A stretch of DNA of 28,349 bases from an uncultured Actinomycetes bacterium. Lineage in GTDB: Bacteria; Actinomycetota; Actinomycetes; Nanopelagicales; Nanopelagicaceae. Made by a program: the position numbers and the translations under genes. Shown here piece by piece: positions 14,675 through 22,439 of the stretch. Where the stretch lies: contig CAITFY010000123.1 of assembly GCA_903891755.1 (NCBI GenBank), positions 1-28,349 of the forward strand, given 5' to 3'. Numbering within the stretch: the stretch's first letter is position 1; each line of letters starts with the position of its first letter. The notes beneath the pieces are model-generated. The model worked only from the letters and a program-made list of their open reading frames with translations. It made no database searches and was not told the origin of the DNA.

Positions 14675-16306
14675 ATGAGTGAGGAGCTACCCATGGAGGC
14701 GTTAGCCCCCACCGCCGAGAACATCGGCCAACGGGTAAGTATCCGCTCACACGACCCTGAAGGTGGCTTTAGGGACCTTCTGGGCCATCTTGTCAGCCTC
14801 AACCAGGTACGTAAGAAGGATGGGCAGATCATCACCTTTGAGCCATCGAAGATTCATCTCTGGAAGGTGGTTCCAGATACCAGCCTCCAAACTGGCATTT
14901 TTCTCTATGACACCAAGAGCCGTCAGGAACAAGAACTCGTCATCAGCGACGGGCGGGCTCTACGCCTTTACTCATGCGGTCCGACGGTTTACCGAGATGC
15001 ACATGTAGGAAATTTGCGAACATTCTTACTCGCCGATCTCATAACGCGTCTTGTAAAGGTGAGCGGCTACAAAGTTCATAGCGTTCAAAATATTACCGAT
15101 GTAGGTCACATGAATGACGACCTTGACGTTGATCTCTCAGCTGAAACAAGTGAAGACAAAGTTCTCACTCAAGCGAAGTTAGAACATAAAGATCCCTTCG
15201 CTTTAGCCAGATCCTACGAAGCAAAGTTTCACCATGATCTGGAACGCTTAGGCATCAAGAGCGCAGATGTCTATCCACGGGCGAGTGAGAGCATTGAACT
15301 TATGCTCCGCTTGATTCAGCAACTCATAGATTCTGAGCATGCATATCTCGGAGAAGATGGCTCGGTCTACTTCGCCGCCAACACCTTTGAAAGTTATGGA
15401 GCGTTAAGCGGAAATAAATTAAACGAATTAGTTCCAGGTCATCGCTATGAGTACACAGGAGATGGAGCAAAACGCTTTCACGCGGATTGGGCGCTCTGGA
15501 AGTCGGCTGGTAATCGCTCTGAGATGGTTTGGGATTCTCCATGGGGTTCAGGCTTTCCTGGTTGGCATATTGAATGTTCGGCGATGTCCCTTCACTTTCT
15601 CAAAGGACATGTGGATTTACATATTGGTGGAATTGATCTTCGCTTCCCCCATCATGAAAATGAGAGAGCGCAGAGCAATTGCGCTTCGATGAGCGAGGTC
15701 ACTGATCTATGGATGCACGGAGAGCATCTGCTCTTTGAAGGTCGCAAAATGTCTAAAAGTGCAGGAAATGTCGTACTTCTCGAAGATATCGTGAACCGTG
15801 GATTTGATCCATTAGCCCTCCGTCTAGTCTTTCTAGAAAATAGATATCGCAGTCAGATGGATCTCAATTGGGATCAGATTGCCGCAGCCGATTCCACCCT
15901 CAGCCGTTGGCGAAATAAGTATCAAGAGTGGTCCAGTGATGAAGCGCCAAATGAACAACTCGTAGTCAGTGAGTTGATTGATTCAATCCTCGCAACCCTT
16001 CGCGATGACTTAGACACTCCCCGCGCCATTGTGCAATTGAGAGCCCTAGAGCGAGAGCAGGCGCTCTCCGATAAGAGCAAGGCGCAGGTATTTGCCGCCG
16101 TTGATGAATTCTTTGGGTTAGATCTCACGCGCCCAGCCATCACCGTTGAGTTAAGCCCTGAAATTCAAGCGCTGATAGATGAGCGACGTAACGCACGCGC
16201 ACTTAAAGACTTTGCTAAGAGCGATGCGCTGCGCGATCAACTCTTAGCTCTCAAGATAGCTGTTAAAGATGGAGTTAATGGGATGAGCTGGGAAGTTATT
16301 CCGTAA
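14675..16306 (+). CDS. CysRS-like ligase with extra N-terminal SH3-like domain
   Basis: A 543-residue protein. Residues about 16-68 (NIGQRVSIRSH, GFRDLLGHLVSL, WKVVP) resemble the SH3/Tudor-like domain at the N-terminus of Rv0428c-type actinobacterial GNAT acetyltransferases. Residues about 73-543 are a full-length cysteinyl-tRNA synthetase fold. The zinc ligands are C101 (SCGPTVY), C301 (HIECSAM), H326 and E330 (FPHHENE). The HIGH-type motif is HVGN (110-113), the cysteine-recognising Trp is W297, and KMSKS is at 358-362. The zinc set with the fourth ligand Glu and the anticodon-side C-terminus fit CysRS better than the mycothiol ligase MshC. It could be the cell's CysRS, a second CysRS, or a cysteine ligase acting elsewhere, perhaps in mycothiol synthesis given mshB next door. 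A GAGGAG is 7 nt before the ATG. Its 3' end overlaps the convergent mshB by 11 bp. Confidence 0.85.
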   Translation: MSEELPMEALAPTAENIGQRVSIRSHDPEGGFRDLLGHLVSLNQVRKKDGQIITFEPSKIHLWKVVPDTSLQTGIFLYDTKSRQEQELVISDGRALRLYSCGPTVYRDAHVGNLRTFLLADLITRLVKVSGYKVHSVQNITDVGHMNDDLDVDLSAETSEDKVLTQAKLEHKDPFALARSYEAKFHHDLERLGIKSADVYPRASESIELMLRLIQQLIDSEHAYLGEDGSVYFAANTFESYGALSGNKLNELVPGHRYEYTGDGAKRFHADWALWKSAGNRSEMVWDSPWGSGFPGWHIECSAMSLHFLKGHVDLHIGGIDLRFPHHENERAQSNCASMSEVTDLWMHGEHLLFEGRKMSKSAGNVVLLEDIVNRGFDPLALRLVFLENRYRSQMDLNWDQIAAADSTLSRWRNKYQEWSSDEAPNEQLVVSELIDSILATLRDDLDTPRAIVQLRALEREQALSDKSKAQVFAAVDEFFGLDLTRPAITVELSPEIQALIDERRNARALKDFAKSDALRDQLLALKIAVKDGVNGMSWEVIP

Positions 16307-17210
16307 TTTCAGCGACCCCTGCAAATAAATCAAGCTCTCTTCCATTCTTATCGTAAGGAGCGGCTGCATCTCCCTTTACGCGAATGTAATACTCAGTTCC
16401 AGAAATCTTTGTTGCTAAGCGCTTTGAAAACTTAAATAGATTTCCATGGATGATTAACTGAGTTTTGTGTGCGTTGAGTGCGGCAAGTTTATGGGGAAGG
16501 AATTTCTCCCCATCGAACTTCGTAGTCACAATTCCATCTGCCTTCACAAAGGGTAGAGCCAACCATTGCGACGGCACATAATTAAAGAAACGAATCAAGA
16601 ATTGGATGAGGGGATTCGTACTGGTCAAACTTCCGTGCAGTGCCGAGCGGGGGATTGCACTCCAATAAATCTTGGAGATCTCCCAACTCTCACCACTTCC
16701 AAATGTTGGGTCCGCAGCTAACTCTGCCGCACGCATTGAAATCTGGTGAGCCTTGATGTGATCGGGGTGGCCATATCCCCCAAACTCATCATAGGAAATA
16801 AGAACGTGTGGCTTGCGATCTCGGATGATGGTAACCAATCGGCTCGCCGCCTCATCAAGCTCTGCCTTCCAAAAACTTTCTGGGTGCTCATTTGGGGTTG
16901 TACCCATCATTCCGCTATCGCGATATTGGCGCTCGGGATTGCCAAGAAAAAGGTGATCGCTCACTCCGAGTTCTTTCATCGCCGCTTCGAGCTCGATCTC
17001 ACGATAAGGACCCAGAGCATTTTCGCGAGCTGCTGCAAGGTGCGCTAAATCTGGCACTAGAACTTCGCCCTCTTCACCACGGGTGCATGTAACCAAAGTG
17101 ACGCCCACTCCAGCAGCAACATAGGCAGCCATCGTCGCACCGTTGTTAATAGTTTCATCATCCGGGTGGGCATGGACTAAGAGAAGTCGCTTTGCTGGCT
17201 GCTGATTCAT
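16296..17210 (-). CDS. mshB: N-acetyl-1-D-myo-inositol-2-amino-2-deoxy-alpha-D-glucopyranoside deacetylase MshB
   Basis: A 304-residue LmbE/PIG-L family zinc deacetylase that would remove acetate from GlcNAc-Ins to give GlcN-Ins, the second step of mycothiol synthesis. The N-terminal LLLVHAHPDDET supplies H15 and D18 as zinc ligands and D17 as the expected general base; GGYGHPDH supplies the third ligand, H151. The segment VTCTRGEEGEV and RDSGMMGT closely follow M. tuberculosis MshB (Rv1170). The sister enzyme Mca has the same fold but cleaves mycothiol conjugates; the overall pattern favours MshB. It is convergent with the CysRS-like gene (11-bp overlap) and divergent from a TetR gene only 35 bp away. 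No Shine-Dalgarno is visible; a CATAAT box lies 6 nt before the ATG. Confidence 0.92.
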   Translation of the reverse strand: MNQQPAKRLLLVHAHPDDETINNGATMAAYVAAGVGVTLVTCTRGEEGEVLVPDLAHLAAARENALGPYREIELEAAMKELGVSDHLFLGNPERQYRDSGMMGTTPNEHPESFWKAELDEAASRLVTIIRDRKPHVLISYDEFGGYGHPDHIKAHQISMRAAELAADPTFGSGESWEISKIYWSAIPRSALHGSLTSTNPLIQFLIRFFNYVPSQWLALPFVKADGIVTTKFDGEKFLPHKLAALNAHKTQLIIHGNLFKFSKRLATKISGTEYYIRVKGDAAAPYDKNGRELDLFAGVAEITE

Positions 17211-17216
17211 GCGCTC

Positions 17217-17222
17217 ATTATG
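17217..17222 (-). promoter_or_regulatory. Putative leaderless -10 box of mshB
   Basis: CATAAT on the minus strand (5 of 6 matches to TATAAT), followed by 6 nt and the mshB ATG. With a 17-bp spacer the -35 would fall inside the inverted repeat at 17233-17245. Confidence 0.5.
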
Positions 17223-17232
17223 AATGATGGGA

Positions 17233-17245
17233 TAGCATCGTGCTA
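17233..17245. promoter_or_regulatory. Inverted repeat TAGCA-TCG-TGCTA, candidate TetR operator
   Basis: A 13-bp inverted repeat with 5-bp arms in the 35-bp gap between mshB and the TetR gene. It ends exactly one base before the TetR ATG. Its left part, TAGCAT (17233-17238), could also serve as the TetR leaderless -10 with 7 nt to the ATG. TetR proteins usually repress their own divergent promoter, so this is a natural operator candidate; binding is inferred. Confidence 0.5.
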
Positions 17246-17863
17246 ATGAACGAGGAAAAAGTTCGCCTACCCCGCGACGAGAGACGCGCGACGCTCTTAA
17301 CCGCGGCGCTTGAGGTGTTCACGGCCGCTGGCTACCACGCTGCAGCGATGGATGAAATTGCAGATCAGGCAAATGTCAGCAAGCCGGTCCTCTATCAACA
17401 TTTTCCTTCAAAGTTAGATCTCTATTTAGCAGTTCTCGATATTCACTGCGAGTACCTGGTCACGGATATTCGAGCTGCCGTCGCATCCACCACCGATAAC
17501 GCTGGTCGAGTTTTAGCCACTGTAAATGCCTACTTTGATTTCATAAATCGCGAAGGTGAAGCATTTAGGTTGCTCTTTGAAAGCGACATGGCCGTAGAGC
17601 CTCAGGTTCGCGAGCGACTTAACAAGATGTCGTACGACTGCGCGCTAGCTTTCAGTGAGGCAATTACAACTGATACTGGAATCTCTCAGGAATCAGCGAT
17701 GATGCTCGCCGTCGGACTTATCGGTACTGCGCAGACAACTGCCAGACATTGGTTAGCACGCGATGGCAAGATTGATCGCGACCTGGCGGTGAAGTTGGTG
17801 GCAAGCCTGCAATGGCGCGGAATTTCAGGTTTCCGTCGTATCAGCAAGCCACTAAACTCATAA
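17246..17863 (+). CDS. TetR/AcrR family transcriptional regulator (Rv3208-like)
   Basis: A one-component regulator of about 205 residues. The N-terminal helix-turn-helix is plain: ERRATLLTAALEVFTAAGYH, then MDEIADQANVSKPVLYQHFPSK with the recognition helix and the TetR-typical YQHF turn. The all-helical C-terminal ligand and dimer domain has no recognisable ligand pocket. An in-frame GTG at 17240 would add two residues; I prefer the ATG at 17246 because a TAGCAT box is 7 nt upstream and no ribosome site precedes either codon. One base separates its stop from the DUF3107 ATG. The TetR-DUF3107 pair matches Rv3208-Rv3208A of M. tuberculosis (from memory). It is divergent from mshB across a 35-bp gap with an inverted repeat, so it may control itself and mshB. 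Confidence 0.9.
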   Translation: MNEEKVRLPRDERRATLLTAALEVFTAAGYHAAAMDEIADQANVSKPVLYQHFPSKLDLYLAVLDIHCEYLVTDIRAAVASTTDNAGRVLATVNAYFDFINREGEAFRLLFESDMAVEPQVRERLNKMSYDCALAFSEAITTDTGISQESAMMLAVGLIGTAQTTARHWLARDGKIDRDLAVKLVASLQWRGISGFRRISKPLNS

Positions 17864-17864
17864 C

Positions 17865-18116
17865 ATGGCAAAAAAAGAATCAGCAGATAAAACAACCGTC
17901 CGCGTTGGAATAAGCGAGACCTCACAAGAACTTCACTTTGAAGTTGCAATGGCATCAGAGAAAGTTATCGAGCTTGCCAAAGAAGCGATTGCTGGGAATA
18001 AGACTTTGGAACTTACTGATCTTAAAGATCGAGTGATTTTGGTTCCGGCTGGAAAGATTTCATATCTCGAAATCGGCGATGCAACTGATCAAAAAGTCGG
18101 ATTTACCTCTTTATAA
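17865..18116 (+). CDS. DUF3107 family protein (TB9.4/Rv3208A-like)
   Basis: An 83-residue acidic actinobacterial protein of unknown function. It shows the family pattern VRVGISETSQELHFEV near the N-terminus, a central helix ASEKVIELAKEAIAGNKTLE, and DRVILVPAGKISYLEIG at the C-terminus, predicting a small alpha/beta fold. The N-terminal stretch KKESADKT is charged and probably flexible. It begins one base after the TetR stop and is surely co-transcribed with it. Its 3' end overlaps the convergent PHP gene by 14 bp. Family assignment is confident; the function is unknown. Confidence 0.88.
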   Translation: MAKKESADKTTVRVGISETSQELHFEVAMASEKVIELAKEAIAGNKTLELTDLKDRVILVPAGKISYLEIGDATDQKVGFTSL

Positions 18117-18948
18117 CTCGACGCGCATTAGCCCGCGCCTCTAACTTTTCAAACTCAGCAAGCTCAGTTTCGCACTCTGCTAACTGGTTGAGTTTGCCGT
18201 TGCCGTGATAATCACTTGAGCCGGTTTTGACTAGCCCATATTCATCGGCGATTTGAGAGAGCAATTCGCGGTTTGGCAAGGTGTGGTCGCGGTGAAAGAC
18301 TTCAATTCCATCAAGTCCAGCCTGCACATAACTCTCAAAACTATCGATGGAAACCACCCTCCCGCGAAGTGAAGACATGGCATGGGCAATCACAGCTACT
18401 CCACCTGCCGCCTTGATATGAGCGATAGCAACTTCTGGAGTCGGCGAATAGTGCGAGACGTAAAAAGGTGAATCATTGTGAAGGATCTCCGCAAAGACTT
18501 GATCGCGCGACTTCATATATCCCTTAGCTACCAGGGCATCCGCGAGGTGCGGCCTTCCCAGAGTTGCTCCATCACTTAATTGCGCTTCAACATCCTCCAT
18601 CGAAATTTCATAGTTAGCGGCGTTGAGTCTGGCGACTATCTTCGCCATGCGACCAATTCTGTTATCGCGAGTTCTAGCCATCATCTCGGATAACTCTTGA
18701 TTTTCGCGATCAAATAAGAGACCAAGCATGTGAACGCTGATGCCATCGGCGGTCTGACAAGAGATCTCAGCGCCAAGAATCAGAGAGAGTCCTGGACGAA
18801 GATGAGCGGTGGCTTCATCCCATCCAGCAACAGTGTCGTGATCAGTCAGTGCAATTCCAGTGAGCCCAGCTGCATGTGCCTTATTGATGAGGTGCGTTGG
18901 GGTATCGGTGCCATCACTAAAATTAGAATGGGTATGAAGGTCAATCAC
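18103..18948 (-). CDS. PHP-domain metal-dependent phosphoesterase (YciV/RNase AM-like)
   Basis: A 281-residue PHP-domain protein. Metal-binding motifs are HTHSNFSDG (residues 5-13), LTDHDT near 35-40, the glutamate in ILGAEIS, HYSP in the middle, VAVIAHAMS, and SSDYHGNG near the C-terminus, so the trinuclear metal site looks complete. The family includes the 3',5'-nucleoside bisphosphate phosphatase and 5'-to-3' RNase AM (YciV/TrpH); length and motif order fit that group. The likely role is degradation of short RNA or pAp, inferred from the family. The start is a GTG that overlaps the EamA stop by 8 bp, with AAGG 6 nt upstream. It is the last gene of the coupled run that begins at the MgtE/CBS gene. 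Confidence 0.88.
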   Translation of the reverse strand: MIDLHTHSNFSDGTDTPTHLINKAHAAGLTGIALTDHDTVAGWDEATAHLRPGLSLILGAEISCQTADGISVHMLGLLFDRENQELSEMMARTRDNRIGRMAKIVARLNAANYEISMEDVEAQLSDGATLGRPHLADALVAKGYMKSRDQVFAEILHNDSPFYVSHYSPTPEVAIAHIKAAGGVAVIAHAMSSLRGRVVSIDSFESYVQAGLDGIEVFHRDHTLPNRELLSQIADEYGLVKTGSSDYHGNGKLNQLAECETELAEFEKLEARANARRVIKR

Positions 18949-19858
18949 TTTCAGCCTTATTTCTTAATACAAATATCGCGCAACCAATCAGCAATCCTAT
19001 AATTCCTGGAATTGTTCCAGCAGATGGGCGTTGATGTAACCACGCCCAAGCAATGATTGCTGAGACGGGAACTTCAAAGAAAACAATAAGAGAGACAACA
19101 ACTGGAGAGACCCTCTTGAGCGTCATATTAAAGAGTGTATGTCCGAGGAATTGCGCGCCAACGATGAGACCTAAGAGATAGAGCCACTGCACTCCTGGAA
19201 AATGCAGAAGCGCGGTGCCGGTGAAGAGACTCACAATCAGAGTTGTTAGTGCGCACGAAGCAAAGCAGACTGTCGTGTAGGTAGAAGTGGCGAGAGATTT
19301 CTGAACGCCAGAGCCAATGATCATGTAGGCAGCAGCAAGTGCACCGCAGAGAATCCCAAAGAGATCTCCGAGAAATGCTCTGGTAGATACCGTGAAATCA
19401 ACTCCGGTAATAAGAAGTAGCGATGCAAAAGCTAAAACCATTCCAGCTAGCGATTGTGAAGAGATCTTTGCGCCTTTGAATTTCATGTAGAGCGCAGCGA
19501 ATATTGGCTGAAGTGCAGCGAGAGCAGTTCCTGCTGCGACCGTTGTAAAACGCATTGAGGCGAAGAAGGCTAAGAAGTGGGCGGCGAGAAATACTCCTGC
19601 TAGAGCTGAGATGAGAAGAAGTTTGCGATTGCGCTTAGCGGTGAGCTCACCGCTCTTAATCGCGAAGGGAGCCATGATGAGAGCTCCACCTAGATTGCGC
19701 CAGAAGACCAATGTGGAGATAGGCATGGAACTCTTAGCGATAAGCGGACCAGAAGATCCAATCCCAAATATCCCAGCTATAAGGAAGGGGATATCACGAC
19801 CCTGCGGAAGAGCGGTGTGCTCGTGAACTTTAGAACCCATCGATGATCGCGTCGTCAA
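18941..19858 (-). CDS. EamA/DMT family membrane transporter
   Basis: A roughly 305-residue drug/metabolite-superfamily transporter. About ten hydrophobic helices form two EamA repeats (about residues 24-150 and 165-297), with the characteristic FWRNLGGALIMAP after the second helix and FFEVPVSAIIAWAWLHQRPS in the second repeat. Members export amino acids, nucleobases or other metabolites; the substrate cannot be inferred. The frame opens with a TTG at 19858 that overlaps the NRAMP stop (TTGA), suggesting coupling. An ATG six codons later (19840) is an equally acceptable start. The family is clear; start and substrate are open. Confidence 0.88.
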   Translation of the reverse strand: MTTRSSMGSKVHEHTALPQGRDIPFLIAGIFGIGSSGPLIAKSSMPISTLVFWRNLGGALIMAPFAIKSGELTAKRNRKLLLISALAGVFLAAHFLAFFASMRFTTVAAGTALAALQPIFAALYMKFKGAKISSQSLAGMVLAFASLLLITGVDFTVSTRAFLGDLFGILCGALAAAYMIIGSGVQKSLATSTYTTVCFASCALTTLIVSLFTGTALLHFPGVQWLYLLGLIVGAQFLGHTLFNMTLKRVSPVVVSLIVFFEVPVSAIIAWAWLHQRPSAGTIPGIIGLLIGCAIFVLRNKAESD

Positions 19859-21102
19859 TTGAAGATGAACCAGAATTGAGCGAGAACACAGACAGCAACT
19901 ATCGCAATGATCGCTCCATACAAGGAGAGAGCGCGTTTTCCGGCAGCAAATTCACCCATTAACTTCTTATCGCGGGCGATACCGAACATATAAGCAAGCA
20001 GTGGAAGTAAGAGAATGGCGTTGAGAATTTGGGAGGAGATTAAGATCCAGATGAGCGAAACCCCGGGGATCATAATTAACCCACCAGCAACCACGGTTAT
20101 TGCAGCAAAGGTGAGATAGAAAAGTGGAGCCTCTTCGAACTTGTCATCAAGTGCCGCTGGCGAACCGGTCAGATCACCAACTGAGTAAGCAGTCGAAAGT
20201 GGCAAGATGGATGCGGCAAGTAGCGCTGCTCCAATAATTCCAATTGCAAAGATATCTTTAGCCAGAGTTCCAGCAAGTGGTTGTAGAGCGCGCGCCGCCT
20301 GAGAAGCATCGGTGATATTTGTGATGTGCTCATGGTTGAGAGTTGCGGCGCACGTAACGATGACAAAGAAACCGATAATTCCAGTAAGTGCAGAACCCAC
20401 CCAAACATCAGCGCGAAGCAATTTGAGATCTGCTCGCGTCAGGCGCTTATCAACTGCATACGATTGAATAAAAGCTAGACCCCAAGGCGCAAGAGTCGTA
20501 CCGAGCGTTGCAGTCGCAATATTTATTGCATCACGATTAAATGGCATCGAAGGCACGACCATGCCATGAAGCGCGCTCCCCCACTTTGGGTGAGACATAA
20601 ATCCAGCGATGACATAAGAGATAAATACTGCCGAGAGGGCAAAGAAGACTCTCTCGGCCTTCTTAAATGTTCCCCGAAGTACCAGTCCTGAGATCAGTAA
20701 TCCGGTAAGCGGCACTGTGATGTAACGCGAAATGCCAAAGAGTTGTCCAGCAGCAGCCACTCCCGCAAATTCAGCGGTCATGGTTCCAAGATTGGCCAAG
20801 ATAAGCGCAACAGCGCTGAAACTTCCGGCGCGTGCTCCATATTTTTGTCGAACTAAACCGATAAGTCCTTGGCGTGTGACAACGCCAATTCGAGCTCCAA
20901 GATCTTGAAAGACAATAAGAGCGAAGGTAGATACAACAAGCACCCAGAGCATGCGGTAACCAAATTTTGCGCCGAGTTGCGAGTAGGTAGTGATACCCGC
21001 TGGATCATCATCTGAGAGCCCAGCAATCACTCCAGGTCCCATCACGGCTAGGAATGCAGCTATGCGAAGTTTGCGGCCGCTAGGGATGTTGAGTTGTGTC
21101 AT
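19855..21102 (-). CDS. SLC11/NRAMP-related divalent metal transporter, non-canonical motifs
   Basis: A 415-residue protein with about 11 membrane helices and the SLC11 fold. The TM1 region reads GLSDDDPAGITTYSQLGAKF (residues 28-47) where Mn/Fe transporters have DPGN. The TM6 region reads GTTLAPWGLAFIQS (201-214) where MntH has the metal-binding MPH motif. The missing Met and the extra acidic residues point to the NRAMP-related branch, which includes Mg2+ transporters such as the one studied in Eggerthella (from memory), rather than to classical Mn2+ uptake. Its ATG overlaps the stop of the PRC/MgtE-N/CBS gene by 4 bp (ATGA), so the two are co-translated, and its stop overlaps EamA. Divalent cation transport is well supported by fold; Mg2+ as substrate is inferred. 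Confidence 0.87.
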   Translation of the reverse strand: MTQLNIPSGRKLRIAAFLAVMGPGVIAGLSDDDPAGITTYSQLGAKFGYRMLWVLVVSTFALIVFQDLGARIGVVTRQGLIGLVRQKYGARAGSFSAVALILANLGTMTAEFAGVAAAGQLFGISRYITVPLTGLLISGLVLRGTFKKAERVFFALSAVFISYVIAGFMSHPKWGSALHGMVVPSMPFNRDAINIATATLGTTLAPWGLAFIQSYAVDKRLTRADLKLLRADVWVGSALTGIIGFFVIVTCAATLNHEHITNITDASQAARALQPLAGTLAKDIFAIGIIGAALLAASILPLSTAYSVGDLTGSPAALDDKFEEAPLFYLTFAAITVVAGGLIMIPGVSLIWILISSQILNAILLLPLLAYMFGIARDKKLMGEFAAGKRALSLYGAIIAIVAVCVLAQFWFIFN

Positions 21103-22433
21103 GAACGCGTAACTCCACCCTGCGAGAAGAGGCCTCTGCTTTGCGAGAGAGCATCGACCAAGTCATCGGCGAGAATTCGACCAATCGGCTTGTTCTTCTC
21201 ATCTATAACGATGATGGATGATCCACGGTTATTTGAAAATTCCTCGACTACTTCATCAATCGGGGTATCGATAGAGACCGCTGTTGGAAATGGCTTTGCC
21301 ATCAAATCTGAAACCAAACTATCGGTCGGGGCTGCAATTAATTCAACGGTCTGAATGTGATCGAGCAGCTTGCCCTTGCCGTCGACGACAACAACGCCAT
21401 CTGAGCTTTCACGCTCTCTATTTTCTACGAGCAATTTCAGCGCGTCAGCCACAGTTGCAGTGCTCTTCACAATCAAAATGTGAGTGGTCATGATTCCGCC
21501 AGCCAACTCTTCATCAAATGAAACAAGTTGACGTAATTGCTTCGCGGTACTGCTCTCCATCGCACTCAAAATGCTCTCGCGGTGTTCATCATCCAAATCG
21601 CGCAAAACTTCCGCAGATTCATCAGGTTCCATGCGGGCGAGCAACTCTGCAGATCGCTCGGCAGATAATCCGCGGAGCAGACCTTCAAGCTCATCATCTT
21701 CCATCTCTTCCAGAGCATCTGCTGCAAGATCTGGATCCAACATCTCAATCAAGGCGCCTTGTTCACGCCCTGCAAGGTCCTCAATTAAATCTGCAAGGTC
21801 AGCAGGACGAAGTTGGCTGAGAGCTGAGCGAGTTCCGGATGTCCGAACCACGCCAGTGGAATCAGTTAACGATGCGACAGATGCCCAATCGAGAACATGG
21901 TCAGGAGTTGGTCTGCGCGAGAGAGATCCTGGAAAGAGGCGACGCAAAAAGGAGACGAAGGAGATATCTACACCAACGACTCGAACCTCTTTGTTAAATG
22001 GGGCGAGGTAGAGATCAGATGTTCGAACTACGCGCAGCCCATCCACATCAACGATTTGGTGGTCAAGCACATCGGCATCTAAGAGAGATTCACCTGGTCG
22101 ACGGGAGTACTGCTCAAGATTGATCTTCGTTGAGGAGAGCGTGATTGAACTTGGCGTCAGCTCTGAAATACGAGCGCCATTGATAAATGATTTGTGGTTG
22201 GCTACTTTTACGATCAGCCCAGAAACTGGCGGATATGTCTCTTCGCCATGACGAACGACCACATCTACAAGGCGACCAATTACTCGGCCATCTGGAGCAA
22301 GGACCGGGCGACCGATAAGGCCAGCTAAAGATACGAGTGAGTCTCGGACGCTCTTTCTAGATATGAGCAGGTCAGAGCGCCCAACGAGCCGCTTCGCAAC
22401 GGTGTTGATTGAGGTAACTGGAGGACGCTTCAC
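21099..22433 (-). CDS. PRC-barrel / MgtE-N / CBS-pair regulatory protein (Rv1232c-like)
   Basis: A 444-residue soluble protein. Two PRC-barrel-like segments lie at about 36-105 and 116-160 (GRPVLAPDGRVIGRLVDVVV; LDHQIVDVDGLRVVRTSDL). A MgtE N-domain of superhelical acidic repeats is at about 205-300 (LRPADLADLIEDL; LSAERSAELLARMEPDESAE), and a CBS pair at about 308-430 begins at AGGIMTTHIL. These match the cytosolic Mg2+-sensing part of the MgtE channel, but there is no membrane domain. It sits next to mrp like M. tuberculosis Rv1232c (from memory). Its stop overlaps the start of the SLC11-like transporter. A role as a separate Mg2+ sensor or gate for that transporter is inferred. The GTG start has no ribosome site, but TAGACT lies 6 nt upstream. 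Confidence 0.88.
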   Translation of the reverse strand: MKRPPVTSINTVAKRLVGRSDLLISRKSVRDSLVSLAGLIGRPVLAPDGRVIGRLVDVVVRHGEETYPPVSGLIVKVANHKSFINGARISELTPSSITLSSTKINLEQYSRRPGESLLDADVLDHQIVDVDGLRVVRTSDLYLAPFNKEVRVVGVDISFVSFLRRLFPGSLSRRPTPDHVLDWASVASLTDSTGVVRTSGTRSALSQLRPADLADLIEDLAGREQGALIEMLDPDLAADALEEMEDDELEGLLRGLSAERSAELLARMEPDESAEVLRDLDDEHRESILSAMESSTAKQLRQLVSFDEELAGGIMTTHILIVKSTATVADALKLLVENRERESSDGVVVVDGKGKLLDHIQTVELIAAPTDSLVSDLMAKPFPTAVSIDTPIDEVVEEFSNNRGSSIIVIDEKNKPIGRILADDLVDALSQSRGLFSQGGVTRS

Positions 22434-22439
22434 CCCGCC

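Noticed and set aside
14675..16306. Calling this gene mshC
   Set aside because: HHENE with the fourth zinc ligand Glu, full C-terminal domain and overall length match CysRS; MshC is shorter and lacks that Glu pattern.
21571..22011. 146-residue open frame on the plus strand opposite the MgtE-N/CBS gene
   Set aside because: Low-complexity Ser/Arg sequence antisense to the acidic MgtE-N repeats; it is a by-product of their codon pattern.
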